Part shown: piece after piece, positions 12,534 to 25,869 of the stretch
Layout of the letters: each line of letters begins with the position of its first letter
Position numbering within the stretch: position 1 is the stretch's first letter
From: Panorpa germanica
Lineage: Eukaryota; Arthropoda; Insecta; Mecoptera; Panorpidae
Assembly: GCA_963678705.1 (NCBI GenBank)
Contig: OY783218.1
Coordinates: 4,536,152-4,600,151 of the forward strand
Reading direction: 5' to 3'
Length of the DNA stretch: 64,000 bases
The notes under the pieces: generated by a model
The model's database searches: none
Told to the model about the DNA's origin: nothing
What the model saw: only the letters and a program-made list of their open reading frames with translations
Made by a program: the position numbers and the translations under genes

Positions 12534-13204
12534 TAGAAAAGTAAAAAATGTCGAGCCTGTTTTACAAATTATGTCGAAAATGAAACCCAATTTTAGCGAA
12601 TTCTTACACAGATGTTCCGGAGATTATCTTCGAGATCAAGGTCTCGTTTTAAGTTTAAAAAAAAATTATAATAAAATAATTATATATATTAAAGCGTCCA
12701 CTATCACATGCGTCTTAATAAATTACATCTTCATTAAACAAAATATATACATCTTAATATTCCCACGATTAAAAACATGTTCAAAAGTTAAATGAATTAT
12801 TTAAATAATTATTGAATTGATTTATACGACTTATCAATATTATTTCTATACTATGAGTAATGTATTTAAAAATAATTTATACATTTTATTAGTAGCTTAT
12901 TTATTATAAACAACAAATCATATTTCTCTACGACAGAAAGATATTAAGACTATTACAATATTATTAAACACTAAATAAGGCATAAAATATTTATGGGCGC
13001 CTTGCTGTTAACGACTTTACATCTTTGAAAGTCTCTTAAGTTTACAAACAAAAGCGACATGCGCTAACATTAAAACATAAAACGTAAAACAGGTCTTAAA
13101 ACAGTTAAAATCAAACTGACAATATCGTTAAATGGTATTATTGACTAATAATTAATAAAAATACATCATTTTCCAATACGTGCATATGATAAAGGTCTTA
13201 CTAC
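12534..13204. other. AT-rich noncoding stretch
   Basis: No gene seen. The 74-codon frame at 12571-12795 becomes very AT-rich after its start and has no motif. Confidence 0.5.
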
Positions 13205-13207
13205 TTA

Positions 13208-13544
13208 TGCCATCCGCACATCGTGTTTCGTGACTCTATAAATTTTTTAACAATAGCAATAGGGGATTTTATTGTGTCGTATTTGTATGTAATACTTTTG
13301 AATAGTATTTGTGCCCATCTCTGTTCATGATGTCACCATCAAAAGCATGCAACCAAATGTGTCCTGCAACCGAGAAAAGTCGCTGAATATTTGCTCAAAA
13401 CCAGTTTAAGTTCGTTCGTGTCGTGTGTTTTCTCTCACTCGTATACACGTTCGTTCTCTCACCAACAACACAGTTCCATTTTCATTCGGTTCGAGCAGAT
13501 TCGGGGCTAAGGTTTACAATCAGTCGCATCATCTGCGGACGCCC
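13208..13544. mobile_element. Harbinger-like MITE, family F4, copy 1
   Basis: The interior and right end are closely similar to 47860-48285. The ends read TGCCATCCGCACAT and, inverted, GGGCGTCCGCAGATGATGCG. Flanking TTA lies at 13205-13207 and 13545-13547, a 3-bp target duplication of the TWA type seen with PIF/Harbinger elements (known for that superfamily). Compared with the 48-kb copy, about 85 bp of the left end after the first 14 bases is missing. No coding capacity. Confidence 0.75.
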
Positions 13545-13547
13545 TTA

Positions 13548-14719
13548 CTAAATCGTATCTACGTCACCGCGCAAAGTGTTTTATAACTTATTTCTATATT
13601 TTCTCTTTTTCCTGTGAAGATGTAATCATATGAAACAGTATATCCCGATATTAGGTTCAAAGTATTACGCAAATACGTAATGAATTTTGTTTGGTGTACA
13701 GGTGAAACCAATAAAGTAGTTATAAAAAAAATTAAAATTACGTAAATAATAAATACGTATGAATATTTTGATGAGACTGTACTCAATACGTATCTTTAGG
13801 CGAATTGAACACTGAAACAAAGAGAAGGAGAAATTCATACAAAGACACATATCCCAGTATAGATAGACAAGTGAGCATGAACGGCACAAGAACAAAGAAA
13901 AAACGTACCCCACGGTACCCAATACTGGGCATATATTGTGAAATACTAATGCATGTATACAGATGTATATAAAGCTCGGACACGACACGGTGAAGTGTGT
14001 TTAGGACTTAGCGCGTATTTATTTGGTACATGTATACGTTCAGATTTCCGTACCCAAAAAAAGGAAATATACTTAATCAAAATTCGAATCATTTGCAATG
14101 AGAGTAATGGGGAGTGAGTGAGAGGCAAATACATATTGAACATTATATATAGTTTCTTCGTCCACGCCTTCAATTACCAGTAATAACAGTCATACAGATA
14201 ACAAAGTGAACGACAGTTTACTATTACAGAATACAAGCAAGTATATATAACATACATTAAATAATTGCATTTTCAACAATAATTCTCACATTAAAAATTA
14301 ATTGTTTTGAATTATGTTCTGTGAAACATAGAACAATTACATAGCGTCTCGACTACCCGCACACCACCCCGCATTTTAACGCCGAGACAACTCAAGAATA
14401 AATGCAAAATGTAAAATACAGACATCAACGAAAGGTCGTCTTAAGGTCATTATTGAAATATTCACAATACAGAACATAATTCACAACTTTTGGCTTAGTA
14501 TATACTGCAAACAAGACTGTATGTAGGCAGTACACATAATTATGTCCACTTCAGCGTCAATACTTTAACAGTCTGTGCCCTAAACAGATTTTATTAATAA
14601 TGAAATAGCTGAACAGGTATATAAAGTTACAGGAAGTAATATTACGTACAATATATAATCACTCGTAACCTCATCTAATTTATGAATTATGTAATAGCCC
14701 TTTAACAGTGAAACAAAAA
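13548..14719. other. Noncoding stretch of intermediate composition
   Basis: Several overlapping minus-strand open frames of 66-107 codons occur at 13559-14173 in different frames. None shows a domain, a conserved motif or splice context, so I take them as chance frames in less AT-rich DNA. No repeat was identified. Confidence 0.45.
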
Positions 14720-15232
14720 ATTATTTAATGGTATTTAAATTAAATTTGAAATTATTAATTGTTTTTTACATTTATATGTCTTACTATTTATTTTATCAAA
14801 GACATTTTTAAATAAAAGTTGAAAAGCGTTAAATATCCTTTTAAATGAGTTATGTTGCTGTGCAAAATTGTAAGCGCTCTTTTGAATCATCACTAATTTT
14901 CATTGAAGTTCCTCACTTTACATCAGTGCAGTTCAATATTTATCAGATATACAGAAAAATGTTGTAAGGACAAATTGTAGGAAATTGAGTACTCTATCAG
15001 ATTGATAGAAACTACTGGTACTTTAGAAACCACTGGTAAGGAGATATTGGATAAAAGCTGTCATTTTCTTTTTAAGATGAAGGTCTAAATCTACAAAATT
15101 GAGGCCGGTAAACAAATTATTCGAAATTGGCACTAGATTAGTCAGAAAAGACTCATTCTGTTATAATTCTGGATCAATGATAAAGCTGCAGTATTCTTAG
15201 AGATTATAGAACAGTATTTTTTGTTAAAGTAC
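14720..15232. repeat. Family F7 repeat, copy A
   Basis: A stretch of about 500 bp with diverged homology to 24630-24740 plus 25870-26240. Shared landmarks in the same order include TTTGAAATTATT, AAATAAAAGTTG, ATCCTTTTAAATG, AAATTGTAAGC, GACAAATTGTAGGAAATTGA, CTCTATCAGAT and CCACTGGTAAGGAG. No coding frame survives. The element type is unknown. Confidence 0.65.
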
Positions 15233-17561
15233 TAAAATCTAATCAAAGTTGTAAAATGTATAATAGTAAGTTGAACATAATTTTCATGTACAATTAATTT
15301 TATTTATTTTCGTAGTAACGAATTTGAAGTTTAAAACATAGAAGCTGCAAGTAGGTGTTCTACACCCCTGATTTTAAGAAAGGGGTTGTTTTTACGTAGT
15401 AGCTGTACAATCTTTTACATTTAAGGTTAGTTAATATTTAAAAGAAAGAAAAGATTATTAATTATGAAAAAATATTAGATGCGAATACTTAAATATAAAA
15501 AACATAAGAAAAAGAACCAACCATATTAGATGGAATTAAAAAAGAAGTAAGAAAAAAATTAGAAAAGATATTCCTTAAGTACACGACAGAACTCATTTGT
15601 TTTGCCGTTTCGTAAGTTAATTAATTAAAAAAAAAGTATGAATAATAACTAAGACGTATAAATTCGTAATGTGGTTACAGCGGTACACACAAAAAGAAAT
15701 TCTAATATTTAGAATTAAATAACTGAGTAAATTTTTTGGTTTCTTTCCTTCTGAAACTTATAACACACTTTGGCATTTCAATAATTAATTACATTTAAAA
15801 GAACATTTACCGCTTGAAATATCTAATACAAAGAAGACCTTAACTAGAAGTTATTAATTAAAAATATTACTAAAATTCTTTTCCTTTATCGAGTTATTAA
15901 TGTTCTACATTTTTACAAAAAATTTATTCAATTTCCGTGATTTTTTTGATTATTAAATAAATTTATGTATAGGTTAACAAAAATTATCATATTAATTTAT
16001 GTATCACTTATTCAGTTCATTAGCCAAACATATGCAAATATTATGTTTTTAGCTAACGAGATAAGCAATATTCAAGTTTCAAGTATTCAACCAGTGTAAA
16101 ATACTGGATGCTGTGTTTATATGAGAAAAACATTGCTGTCACTGATTTTTTTAAAATATAAAACCTGGTTCGCTTCAGCAATATGACGGACGCCCGGTTC
16201 CCATACAAAACTCAATTGTCATGATGAATAAGCAATTAATAACCTTTTCAGATTGAATTTAACAATTAAAAATAAAGTATGTTAATAAAATAAATGATAT
16301 TTTGTATGTATTATTGAATAAATTATAACTAATACTATCTTGCTATACGACTACTGATCGCTTTTGTTAAATAAAGCATTGCTTTTTGTAAATGTTCGTA
16401 TTTAACCTCACTTTTACAACTAGATTTTTTTACGATTAAATTTGTGTTAAAATTAACGTGTTATTAATAAAATACTAATATTTTAAATGTTTTATTTATT
16501 CCATTATATCTAATATCAGAGAAAAAGCACAGAGCTTGATGCAAAGTTGATTGAGGAGCTTTTTGTACAAAAGAAATATAATTTATTACAATGGACTGGA
16601 ATACATGAAAATTTATTAATAATTAATAATAAATATACAAATATAATTATTAATAATTAAATTATTATAATATAAAATGTAATTTGGTATCCGAAAAAAT
16701 AAAGTCTTGTTTTCCAAAAGAAAAGAAACAAAACAAAAGGACTTTCTTTGGTGTAGTAAAATTGTGTAACTCATGTTTGATGATTTATTATTAGAATATC
16801 GGCAATAAATTTTTCCGTTAAAGTAAAGTATTATGGTTTTTCCCGAATAAATATGTTTGGCCTTGTCATAATTGAAATATTAACATAAAATATAACCATA
16901 ATATAAAAACAGGTAAATGAAGGAAAAACATTTTGATTTAGCAAAATTAGTCAATTTTGCTGTCTTATTACTAGACCCTTTTGTCCTAAATGTCCTCAAC
17001 GTTCGTATTTAACCGCACTTTTAGGAACAAAATGAAAATTGACATATGTATTTCAAACTTCTAACTGTTTCTAATAATTTTTCATATGAACTAATGCAAA
17101 AATATAATTATAATCATTAAATAAGTAAAAGAAATAGTAACTATATAGAAAATATTCCGCCATGTTCCTATTCTACCCTTCTTTATTAATAATTTGCCCT
17201 ATATTTAGTTAAATTCATGCCCCAATAATTATATATTTTACATAAAAGCGAAACTAAGGGGAAGGGATACAAACGTGTATGAGTACATACGATTATACAC
17301 TACACATAGTTTCATATTGTGTCTATATTTTTTTTTTGCTATATGCACTTATAAAACTAATATATATTATGTGTAAACGATCACAGTTTATTGTCAGCCA
17401 TTTTGGTATTTATTTTCAAGGGTTAATTTACATATTTTTAAATTTTAATACAACATCTGTTTTACACTGTTTTTAAAAATGTATATTAAAAATTTGAACA
17501 CAAAGATATGAAGCACATTAGCTTTTAAACCAAGGTAATATTCCCAAAACTTTAAACATAC
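15233..17561. other. AT-rich noncoding stretch
   Basis: No gene recognised. An extremely AT-rich inverted arrangement at 16609-16668 has AATTTATTAATAATTAATAA facing an inverted relative. It could extrude a hairpin and contains several TAATTA-type homeodomain cores, but such cores are expected by chance at this composition. Confidence 0.5.
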
Positions 17562-17636
17562 TATTGAAGATGCGTATGATTCTTTTTTCATAAAACAATT
17601 CAATTTGATTTCACTGGTTCAAGGGAAATGTCAGAG
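17562..17636. repeat. Partial tandem copy of F3 interior
   Basis: GAAGATGCGTATGATTCTTT and the following bases up to GAAATGTC duplicate the segment at about 17683-17760 of the adjacent F3 element. This is a partial second copy abutting the intact one, from local duplication or nested insertion. Confidence 0.6.
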
Positions 17637-17898
17637 CCCAGTAAACATTTTGGAGCATTTTGGAGTCACTTTGTCATCATATTGGAGATGCGTATGATTT
17701 TTTTGTCATAAAAAAGTTCATTTATAGTTCAGTTTCTCACAATCGTTCATATGAAATGTCTTTTTTATCGGCTACAGATGACAGAACCACTCCACCTGTC
17801 TGAATACAAATGAAGATAAAGTTGATGCGAACTATAATTGAAGTGAAATAGTGATAGAAATGTCACAAAAAGTGACACTTCACCAAATGTTTACTGGG
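17637..17898. mobile_element. MITE, family F3, copy 1 (CCCAGTAAACA ends)
   Basis: The left end is CCCAGTAAACATTTTGGAG and the inverted right end is CCCAGTAAACATTTGGTGAA. It is 262 bp with no coding capacity. The interior matches 55288-55540 in inverted orientation and the outer parts of 52776-53150. The target duplication is not clear in this copy. Confidence 0.75.
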
Positions 17899-19231
17899 AT
17901 ATATGAACTGCAAATAGCAAAATCATTTCAGACAAAATTAAAATTATCAATCAAATTCTCTAACGAAAAATGTAATCTAGTGATTTTGTTTGGTTAATCT
18001 GCAGTCATGTTCTAGTCGAACAGAAATAAAAGCTTAGATAAACCTCAGTTAACTAAATATTGGAAAGACAGCACTTATTCCATTTTATGAGCGACATGAT
18101 CATTTTCTGGAGCTGTTTTCGTTTTGTTTTTGTTAAGAAAAAGCCAAACGAAAAACTTTACTTAAGTTTGCGTAAATCGGGGGATTTCCCGAAATGTACT
18201 ATGTTCCATGTAACATACGAATATAGTAAACCAAAAGCAATTGTGATTACTGAAATTTTCAGTCGTGCAATATGTGTAATTATATATCGAAAACTTTAAA
18301 TATCAGGGTCTCAAATCAAACAAACCCTTCCATTTATCTACTACCCTTACCCTTTAATATAAGTGCACACTCATAGACATATAATTTAAAAGTATCAAAT
18401 CATATTCGGGTGTGTGTACTACTGGTTACCACCCTTTTAAATATGAGTATATTAACAAGAAAGTATTCAATAATTAAACGTATAAACTATTAGAAAATAA
18501 TATTTATACTTGATTAGCTGTGTTTATTATACTGTACAATCATTATTTTATATATTATTAAAATTATTTAAAAGAAATGATACTCATTCCCTTTGAATAT
18601 GAAATCATTTTGATCAACGTCAAACGCAAAATGTATCTGTTCCAATCCATTCAACTATGGATTTGGATGAAATAATTACAGAGCGGTAACTGTAAGCACG
18701 GTGAAAAGAATCAGAAGCATTTAAGAGTGTTTTGTAAGAGCAGGGCTGAATTGTGAACAAGCTTTTTTAAATTTATAAATTTGTTTAAATGTATTTTTCT
18801 TTTTTTTTTTGTAGAAAATAATAATTAATTTACTTTTATTTTTTAATTTAATTTTGATGATATTCTAATTACAATGATCCTAAATATCCTATATTACATA
18901 TATATCCTATTATGTTATATCTATTGATTTAATTATTCTAGTGAAATTGTTTCATTGTGTTTTAAAAATTACTTTATTGTATCTGTTTAAACAAATTATT
19001 TTTTAGTTCAAAAGAACAAGCAGAAGTATAGTTCAATTTACAGAAGATTCACGCGTTATTCATGCTTAAAAAAAGTTGTCCCTTATAAATCTATATATAT
19101 ATATAGTAAAATGAGTAAGACAGTCACCTGCGATCTCTCAAAATTTGAACTTTATATTAAATAAAACGTCTTTGTTACGGTTGTCTAAACTAATAAGTTA
19201 TCCTAGGTAGAAAATTGTCTTACAAAAAGTT
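17899..19231. other. AT-rich noncoding stretch
   Basis: A 79-codon plus-strand frame at 18060-18299 has mixed composition but no recognisable domain, no upstream promoter cue and no splice context. I leave it uncalled. No repeats noticed. Confidence 0.45.
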
Positions 19232-19313
19232 TGCACAATGTTTTGCAGTGTTAAGTTCACAGATACTAGATTGCCACAAACTAATTCCAATGTTCATTTT
19301 CTATCTGGGATTT
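19232..19313 (+). repeat. Family F10 repeat, copy 2
   Basis: Matches the block at 12450-12533: TTTGCAGTGTTAAGTTCACA, CTAATTCCAATGTTCA and TTTTCTATCTGGG in the same order and spacing. Confidence 0.6.
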
Positions 19314-20389
19314 ACTATTAATTTTTAACTTATATTTATCTTATAGATAAATTTATAGGAAGAAAGAAGAATTAGAAAAATTTAATTACCAGCACTACCT
19401 CGTTTAAAGCTTAGGACATGTTTCTAGACGACAATACACTAAACGTAATCAGCTTATCACGTGCTAGTTGGCCAGTAGTTATTAACAGATTCTAACCTTC
19501 AATTTTACTATTTCATTGTTTAATTTAATTTTAAAGAATTTGAATGAGCGTAAACTTTAAGCTCCTTTTTAGTTTTCGGGCAGATCATATTATATCGTAG
19601 CATTGACAACAATTTTAATATGCACACAATTAAAAAATAAATCAAATAGCATTTTTCAAAAAATCATTACTATCAATTAAATTGTTTTTAAATCGTAAAC
19701 ATTAATAAATATTTTTTTCTCAAATTTACTGTAACTTATTTAATGCTAAAACTAAATGTACCGTTCATGCTTTATAAGCCAAGGTTGAGTTTAATTAAAT
19801 GTTTATTAAAATACCAATTCGACCCTGTCTATTAATTACTACTCTCGCACGAGTCTGACACTAAAGAATGTTAAAAAAAAGTGTATTTTGTAAAATGCGG
19901 AGCTAATTCATTTGTTAAACAATTTTAAATAATAAAACTTATTTGTAAGCCAGTTGCATTACAATAAAATTAATTTATTATTATAACCTATTTTTATTCT
20001 TTAATTGAAATACTCGTACATTCCGAACTTTTTTACGTGTTTGTGTTCATGTCAGTACATTTTATAAAAAAAAAATTCATTTTATTTGAAGTTAATTGTT
20101 TAGAGATTGTTTAAAAAGATAATATTAAGTTTTACAACTTAATACAAATTAATTTGTCCCACTTTGAAATCAAATGACCTGATATAGGTAGAGTTGGGAT
20201 ATTAATTAAGTATATGGGGTGAAACGAATATTATTTCGAAATAAACCTATCATAAAATTCATTTATAGAGTGATGCGGTTCTGCCAATACTGTTTACCTT
20301 CCAACACATATCGCGGTAAACATGCGAAACACATAAAAGTTTACCTGTTATATAACATTTTTTAGGTTAATCCAAAAAACATTGGGATA
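19314..20389. other. AT-rich noncoding stretch
   Basis: No gene or repeat recognised. Confidence 0.5.
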
Positions 20390-20655
20390 TACATACCATA
20401 TGCTATGTATATACATTCATGTATATTGCATATTCTATATATTTAGTGTTGTGATGTCAAAACTACACTGTATGTCATATGTATGTGCAAATGCAAAGGT
20501 ATGTGCATATTTAAACATTGCCGTATGTACATAGTATGTACTGTCGTGTTTAATTATTTCATGTATATGCAATACATATACAGGATATTATTTTCACAAT
20601 ATGGAGCTCATATGAATATACAGGGAATATCTAATGTTATGTGGCTGGCAATAAG
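20390..20655 (+). repeat. Family F8 repeat, copy 1
   Basis: This stretch is the reverse complement of 51895-52155 with moderate divergence. Clear landmarks are GGATATTATTTTCACA followed within 40 bp by AATATCTAATGTTATGT. It is rich in TATGTATG-type sequence and has no coding capacity. Confidence 0.65.
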
Positions 20656-23600
20656 AAATCTTTATATTTTTGTTATTATAAATTCTTGATAATAATTTTT
20701 GGTCCATCCTGTACAATTATAATTTAAATTAATTGTTTTTCCCTACACATTGAGTCAATAATATATAGTTGTGAACAGGTCGTGGTGTCATATTTGTCGG
20801 GCTCGCGATATAACACGTATGTATATATATATATACTATGCATGTATACGTATATACACAGGGCACATGCAGCTTAAACCAAACGTTGAATATGCTCGTG
20901 TATTGAAACAGTTTTGTGGTCAAAATGGTTGAACACATAATGCGGTTTTACAATGATAATCGTAACTGGTAAATTAACATTTCTGGTCTATTACCATACT
21001 CTAAATGCGAGAGTGATAAATAAAATGAAGTAACGATGAAGTGCATTACCACTTATTGTTTTCAGTGAGACGAACCGATGATTACAGCCAACTTGTTGAC
21101 CACTATTGATCGATTTTTTTAATAATCTTCCAAGTGAAATTCACTTCAAACGAATAGTTTAAATATAATAATTTTTAACTAAAATAACATGTTGTTCTTT
21201 TGTTAATAAATAAAATATATGAAGTATTTAGAGCTACCAACCTTTTAGAAAATAAATGGCGCGAAATTTAAATTTATATTATGTACATCAAAAAGAATAC
21301 CTAAATATGTATCTATCTCCAAATTAATTTGTCCTTTTTATGTTCTACACAGGTTAAAACTGGGGCAGCTTTGCACTCTTAAAGGTCAAATAAAGAGCAA
21401 TATAAGAATGTAAATGTAATAAGAATGACGACGTATGAAACATGATAAGAGAATGTATCTTTATATCCTAGAAAGGTTTATTACCTTTGTAACTTTCAAA
21501 GTTATAAGTATTCTATTTATATTCCTAAAACGTATTTTTTTTTTTTTTTTTTTTTGTAAAGTATAGTTATAACTATATCTCATCATTGGTACTAAAATCT
21601 AAATTCGTTGTTAACATAATAAAATAGTAGGTAGTAACAAATTACCTCTAATCACTTAAACACCTGCAAAATAATAAGCAATATATAACATTTAGTGACA
21701 ATAAATCAGACTCTTTATGATACATGATGATGTTTGAACTAAATCGAAATGTTTAATACGTTAGATTTAAATAAAAATGTATTTACAAATTTTGAATGAA
21801 GTATATATAAAACAAGACAAAGAGAGATTGACTTTTCGATAGTCAGCTAACTGTGGTTTATTATAAACCTTGGTTGTTAGTTTGTTGTTGATGGGTAGAT
21901 ATACAAGCACTACTTATGCAGTTGCATGTTCTCCATTCCTTCTGTTTTAATTTAAATCAACGCATTTATGTTTATCCTAATTTTTTAATGTGTAATGCTT
22001 TAAATAGTACTCTTTAACTCTTTAAAATTTAATAGGAGACAATCTCTCAAGGTACAATACAGAACTAGCTACTAGTTTTGTCAACCTAGTGATTTAAGTT
22101 TGTTATATTAATTACTAATCTTAATTCTTTTTGATTTTCTAAAATGTTTGTGTTTTTTATTTCTTCAAGACTTTGTACCCTGTAGAGCATTACTCTAATG
22201 AGCATAATCGGCTAGAATTCTTCAATACATTTGTTTCTCAGATCAGATTATAACATAACTGTAGTTTAATCAATCAAAAACCTGGGTTACATTTTTCGTT
22301 AGTCAACTGTGATCGGGTTTATGAAGGTCAGACTTAAATTGACAATGTCTAGGTATATCGATTGGATTTATTTGTTTAGGACAAGGTTTTTTTGTAATCT
22401 GGATTAATTGTTAATTTTAAGTGGAAGTAATTTACAATAGAGTGTAAAAGCATAGCGATCCTTAAATCTATCTCTTCTTGTAAGTTAGAATTGTTCTTGT
22501 AGCTACTGAATATTATAATTTGGTAAATAAACTTTAGATAGGTAATATAAATTTGATTTAGTTGTTTACTGGAATCACTTAATAAAACAACAATAATTTC
22601 CTCGTAAATTGTTTATCGAAACAAATGTTAATATTTAGTTCATTTGTTGTCACAGTCGTTCTTCCATTATCAATTAGAATGATGTTTAATGCATTCATAT
22701 TATTTTATCATTTCAATATTAATAATTTTGTACATTTTGTACAAACAACTCTATTGAATACTTGTATGCACATTGCACATTGCACAAATGCATAGATCAA
22801 GCCACAATCTGGTTAAAGTGTAAAACAATCGTTGCATCGGAATAGATAATATCGAAGTATAAATACAGCGGAATGTAAATAAAAACTGACGGGTTCTTAT
22901 AGCAAGACTACAGAAAATATATATATATCTATTTCTCATTCAATTTCTATCCAACAGATTTATATTGATAATTCACTAGTAAAATCAATTTTCCACAGAT
23001 TTTCAGGAAACAATATCAATTAAATTTACTCACTGTAAAGTTTTAATGTTTTAACCTAAAATGTAATTTTATTTTGTGAAATATAAAAAAATAAAATTAA
23101 TTATATTAAATACAATAATTTATATTAAATAAAGATAGTAATTATTACAAAATAATGTATATTACTGACGCATGACGCATGATTTCACAAGTTCAAAATT
23201 ATATTTAAGGTTAAATAAATTAAATTAAAACTAGAAACAGTGAATGGGAATGGGGCTTAAGTGTCCTTAATTTAAATATTTCGTGTGAATCTGCTGAGAA
23301 GCGAGATATTAATAATAAAAGTACTCATTTTTAACATGCAGGAATCCTATAAAGCATTAAAAAATCAACATATATCACGAGAACAATCCTGCAAATTAAA
23401 AAAAAACTAGTACATTGTAGAGTAATAAATTAGCAAAGTTTCTTTTTAGTTTGTTTGACCAGTTAGTAAAAAAGATGTAATGAATGAAAGATAGTTTGAT
23501 AAGAAAAGGTACACCCATGTACATTTATTATTGAATAATAATGTTTATTTCAATTATTATTTCGCTGCGTTTCATAATATAATTTTAATGCAATTACTTT

Positions 23601-24629
23601 ACATTTTTACACCATTCAATATATGAGTAAGTAATTTATAACTAACGCAAAACATTTCTTAATTATATTTCAATTAAAAATACATCATAGGTGTTCAGGA
23701 AGTTCGTAAAACAACCGCTGCAAACAAACTGCAACATTAACATCACCCTTAACAGTTTCAACATATATATATATAGCTACTAATGTATAGAAACATACAA
23801 GTCCATCTATGCGTATTTGCTTGTGTATTTTACATGCATATATATATAAATACATACTCGTGCATACATATGTGTTCCGTTTATGAAGTGATAGCGATAA
23901 TAGTATCAATGTGCATGCATGTTGTGTTGTTTTTGGCCATTATATGATGGCAAATTACATAATGCAATTCATGTGCTATGCAATGTAATGTACTAGTGGT
24001 TTTTTGATAAATAACCGTCGACCTCCCAACATGATGTTGCTCATAACCTACAACCCGTTTCACCTCATACCCCCCCCCCTTCCTCTTTAAATCACCCAAC
24101 ATACAACACCCCTGTTTACCTCTCCCACACTCATGGTGTATTGTATTATGAGTCGTGTACAATATTTGTGATATTTTGTTTATGATTTTGATAATTTGAT
24201 TTTCATATTACAGGTACAGTAGTATAACAGAGCAAGTTCTGGCATGTTTTACTATATGTATGAGAATATCTAGTTAACGTAGGTTATTGCTGTATTGTTT
24301 TATATAGTATTATTTTATATTGTGTTATTAGTTTAATTTATGAATTTAACGTCAACTAATTTTTTGATTAAATCTATTACCACTGATTAATAATTACAAA
24401 TATGAAATAACTATGATGTATATTGCGCAAATACAATCACACATCGTTGCGTACGCTGGTTTCGGGACGATTCGTGTTGGTTCGGGTCGGACACAATCTT
24501 ATTACGTGGCATTGCAAACATAAATAATTCAATTTGGCCTTTAACGTAATCAAAAATATTAATTATAACATAGCTGAGGCAAAAACTATCGAAACTACAA
24601 AATTACAGTAGTGGTGCAGACATACTTTA
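20656..24629. other. AT-rich noncoding stretch with microsatellites and a solo F6 end
   Basis: No gene supported. Simple tracts are (TA)n near 20820-20834, a T-run of about 18 near 21537-21555, (TA)n near 22917-22929 and 23763-23775, and a C-run of about 10 at 24070-24079. At 23235-23265 an F6-like terminus (CAGTGAATGGGAATGGGGC) stands without a visible partner. Short minus-strand frames at 22751-22939, 23685-23909 and 23881-24162 lack motifs. Confidence 0.45.
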
Positions 24630-24740
24630 TCAAATAAATTTGAAATTATTCATTGTTTTATTATTATTATCTCTTTTATGAAAGAAATATTTAAATAAAA
24701 GTTGTAGATTGTTAAAAATCCTTTTAAATGTTATATACTT
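24630..24740. repeat. Family F7 repeat, copy B, first part
   Basis: Homologous to the start of 14720-15232 (TTTGAAATTATTCATTG, AAATAAAAGTTGTAG, ATCCTTTTAAATG). The homology breaks at about 24740 and resumes at about 25870, with the TTAA foldback element inside the gap. Confidence 0.6.
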
Positions 24741-24937
24741 GAAAAGAAATTATATTTCCTAATTGGTACAAAGCTCGTCTGTCGGTAAAACAGTGACCAT
24801 ATACTCAAGGATTCCATAGATAACGTTATGGAGGAAAACGGCCAAGACAGTTGATATTTGAAGCTGACAGAACTCGGTGTGCATACTGTTAAGTTACTAT
24901 AAAATAAAAGGAATTATATTAAGTTATGACAATTTAA

Positions 24938-25666
24938 GGGGTCTTCTCACTTTGCAAATTTTAAAAAATCGATTTTTTTTTTTTGTAATTTTGAAAGTAC
25001 ATATCATCAAAAATGTTATATCAAAATTTCATAAAGATCGGACAAGTCTAACTACATTTTTGGGCGACCGTTAGGTGACTACCTCAGAGCATCGGGCTTT
25101 AAAGGAGCAAACTTTAAACGCTTTTATCTGAAAACAAGGTTTTTCAGTGCCTTGTTGATGAAATTTCGGAAACTATCTGGCCGATTGTCATGAAATTTAA
25201 ATGACATATTCTTCATAGTTATGGCTATAGCGCATATCATCAGATTTTTAAAATTTTGATTTGAAGTATTTTTTTTTTACAAAAAACTGCAAAAAAACGC
25301 GTTTTTTTTGGTACTTTTTCAAAAAACGTGCGCCATTTTGTTATTTTCGCGAATATCAAAAATCTGATGATATGCGCTATAGCCACTGATATACTGAATC
25401 TAAAACTGTTTTATTTTTTTGTTTCAAATAACCTGTCTCGGAGATACCATCAACAAGCCACGAACATTACATTTCTACACGAGTTTTTCGATGCTACTTT
25501 TTTGTTATAATAATTGTTCAAAAAAATAAAAAAAAAAAAAATTTTTGTACTTGAAAGATGTGTTTATTACGTAGGATCCATTTTATCCCATAATTTTGTG
25601 CAAAAAGGCTCGAAAAAAAATCGCGAAAATAGCCTATTTTCGAGGTGCCTAAAGTGAGAAGACCCC
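24938..25666. mobile_element. Foldback MITE flanked by TTAA
   Basis: Perfect 16-bp terminal inverted repeats (GGGGTCTTCTCACTTT) lie at 24938-24953 and 25651-25666. TTAA flanks both sides (24934-24937, 25667-25670), consistent with a 4-bp TTAA target duplication as in piggyBac-type elements (known for that superfamily). A second, perfect 27-bp inverted repeat sits at 25223-25249 and 25358-25384 around a 108-bp loop, centred on the same axis as the ends. Intervening arms are also recognisably inverted copies, for example GTGCCTTGTTGATG against GTGGCTTGTTGATG. The 729-bp element is therefore one long imperfect palindrome. Short frames inside (24877-25074, 25328-25510) are by-products. No transposase is present. 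Confidence 0.85.
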
Positions 25667-25869
25667 TTAAATAAACTTTAAATGTCGTTTCTTTGATTTC
25701 AGGTAAAATAGTATGATTTAAGTGAAACAGTGTAGTTATTATAATGTGTATGTAAATTACTAAAACAAAAGTCTTTGATTTTAGAGAAACACATAAGATT
25801 GATTAAAAATTTACAATTCCTAATAACATTGAAGATACTCGTATTATCTTATATACTTTATAAGGTTTA

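Noticed and set aside
13559-14173. Cluster of minus-strand frames of 66-107 codons
   Set aside because: Three overlapping frames, none with a recognisable domain.
16609-16668. Homeodomain-site cluster
   Set aside because: TAATTA-type cores are expected by chance in such AT-rich sequence.
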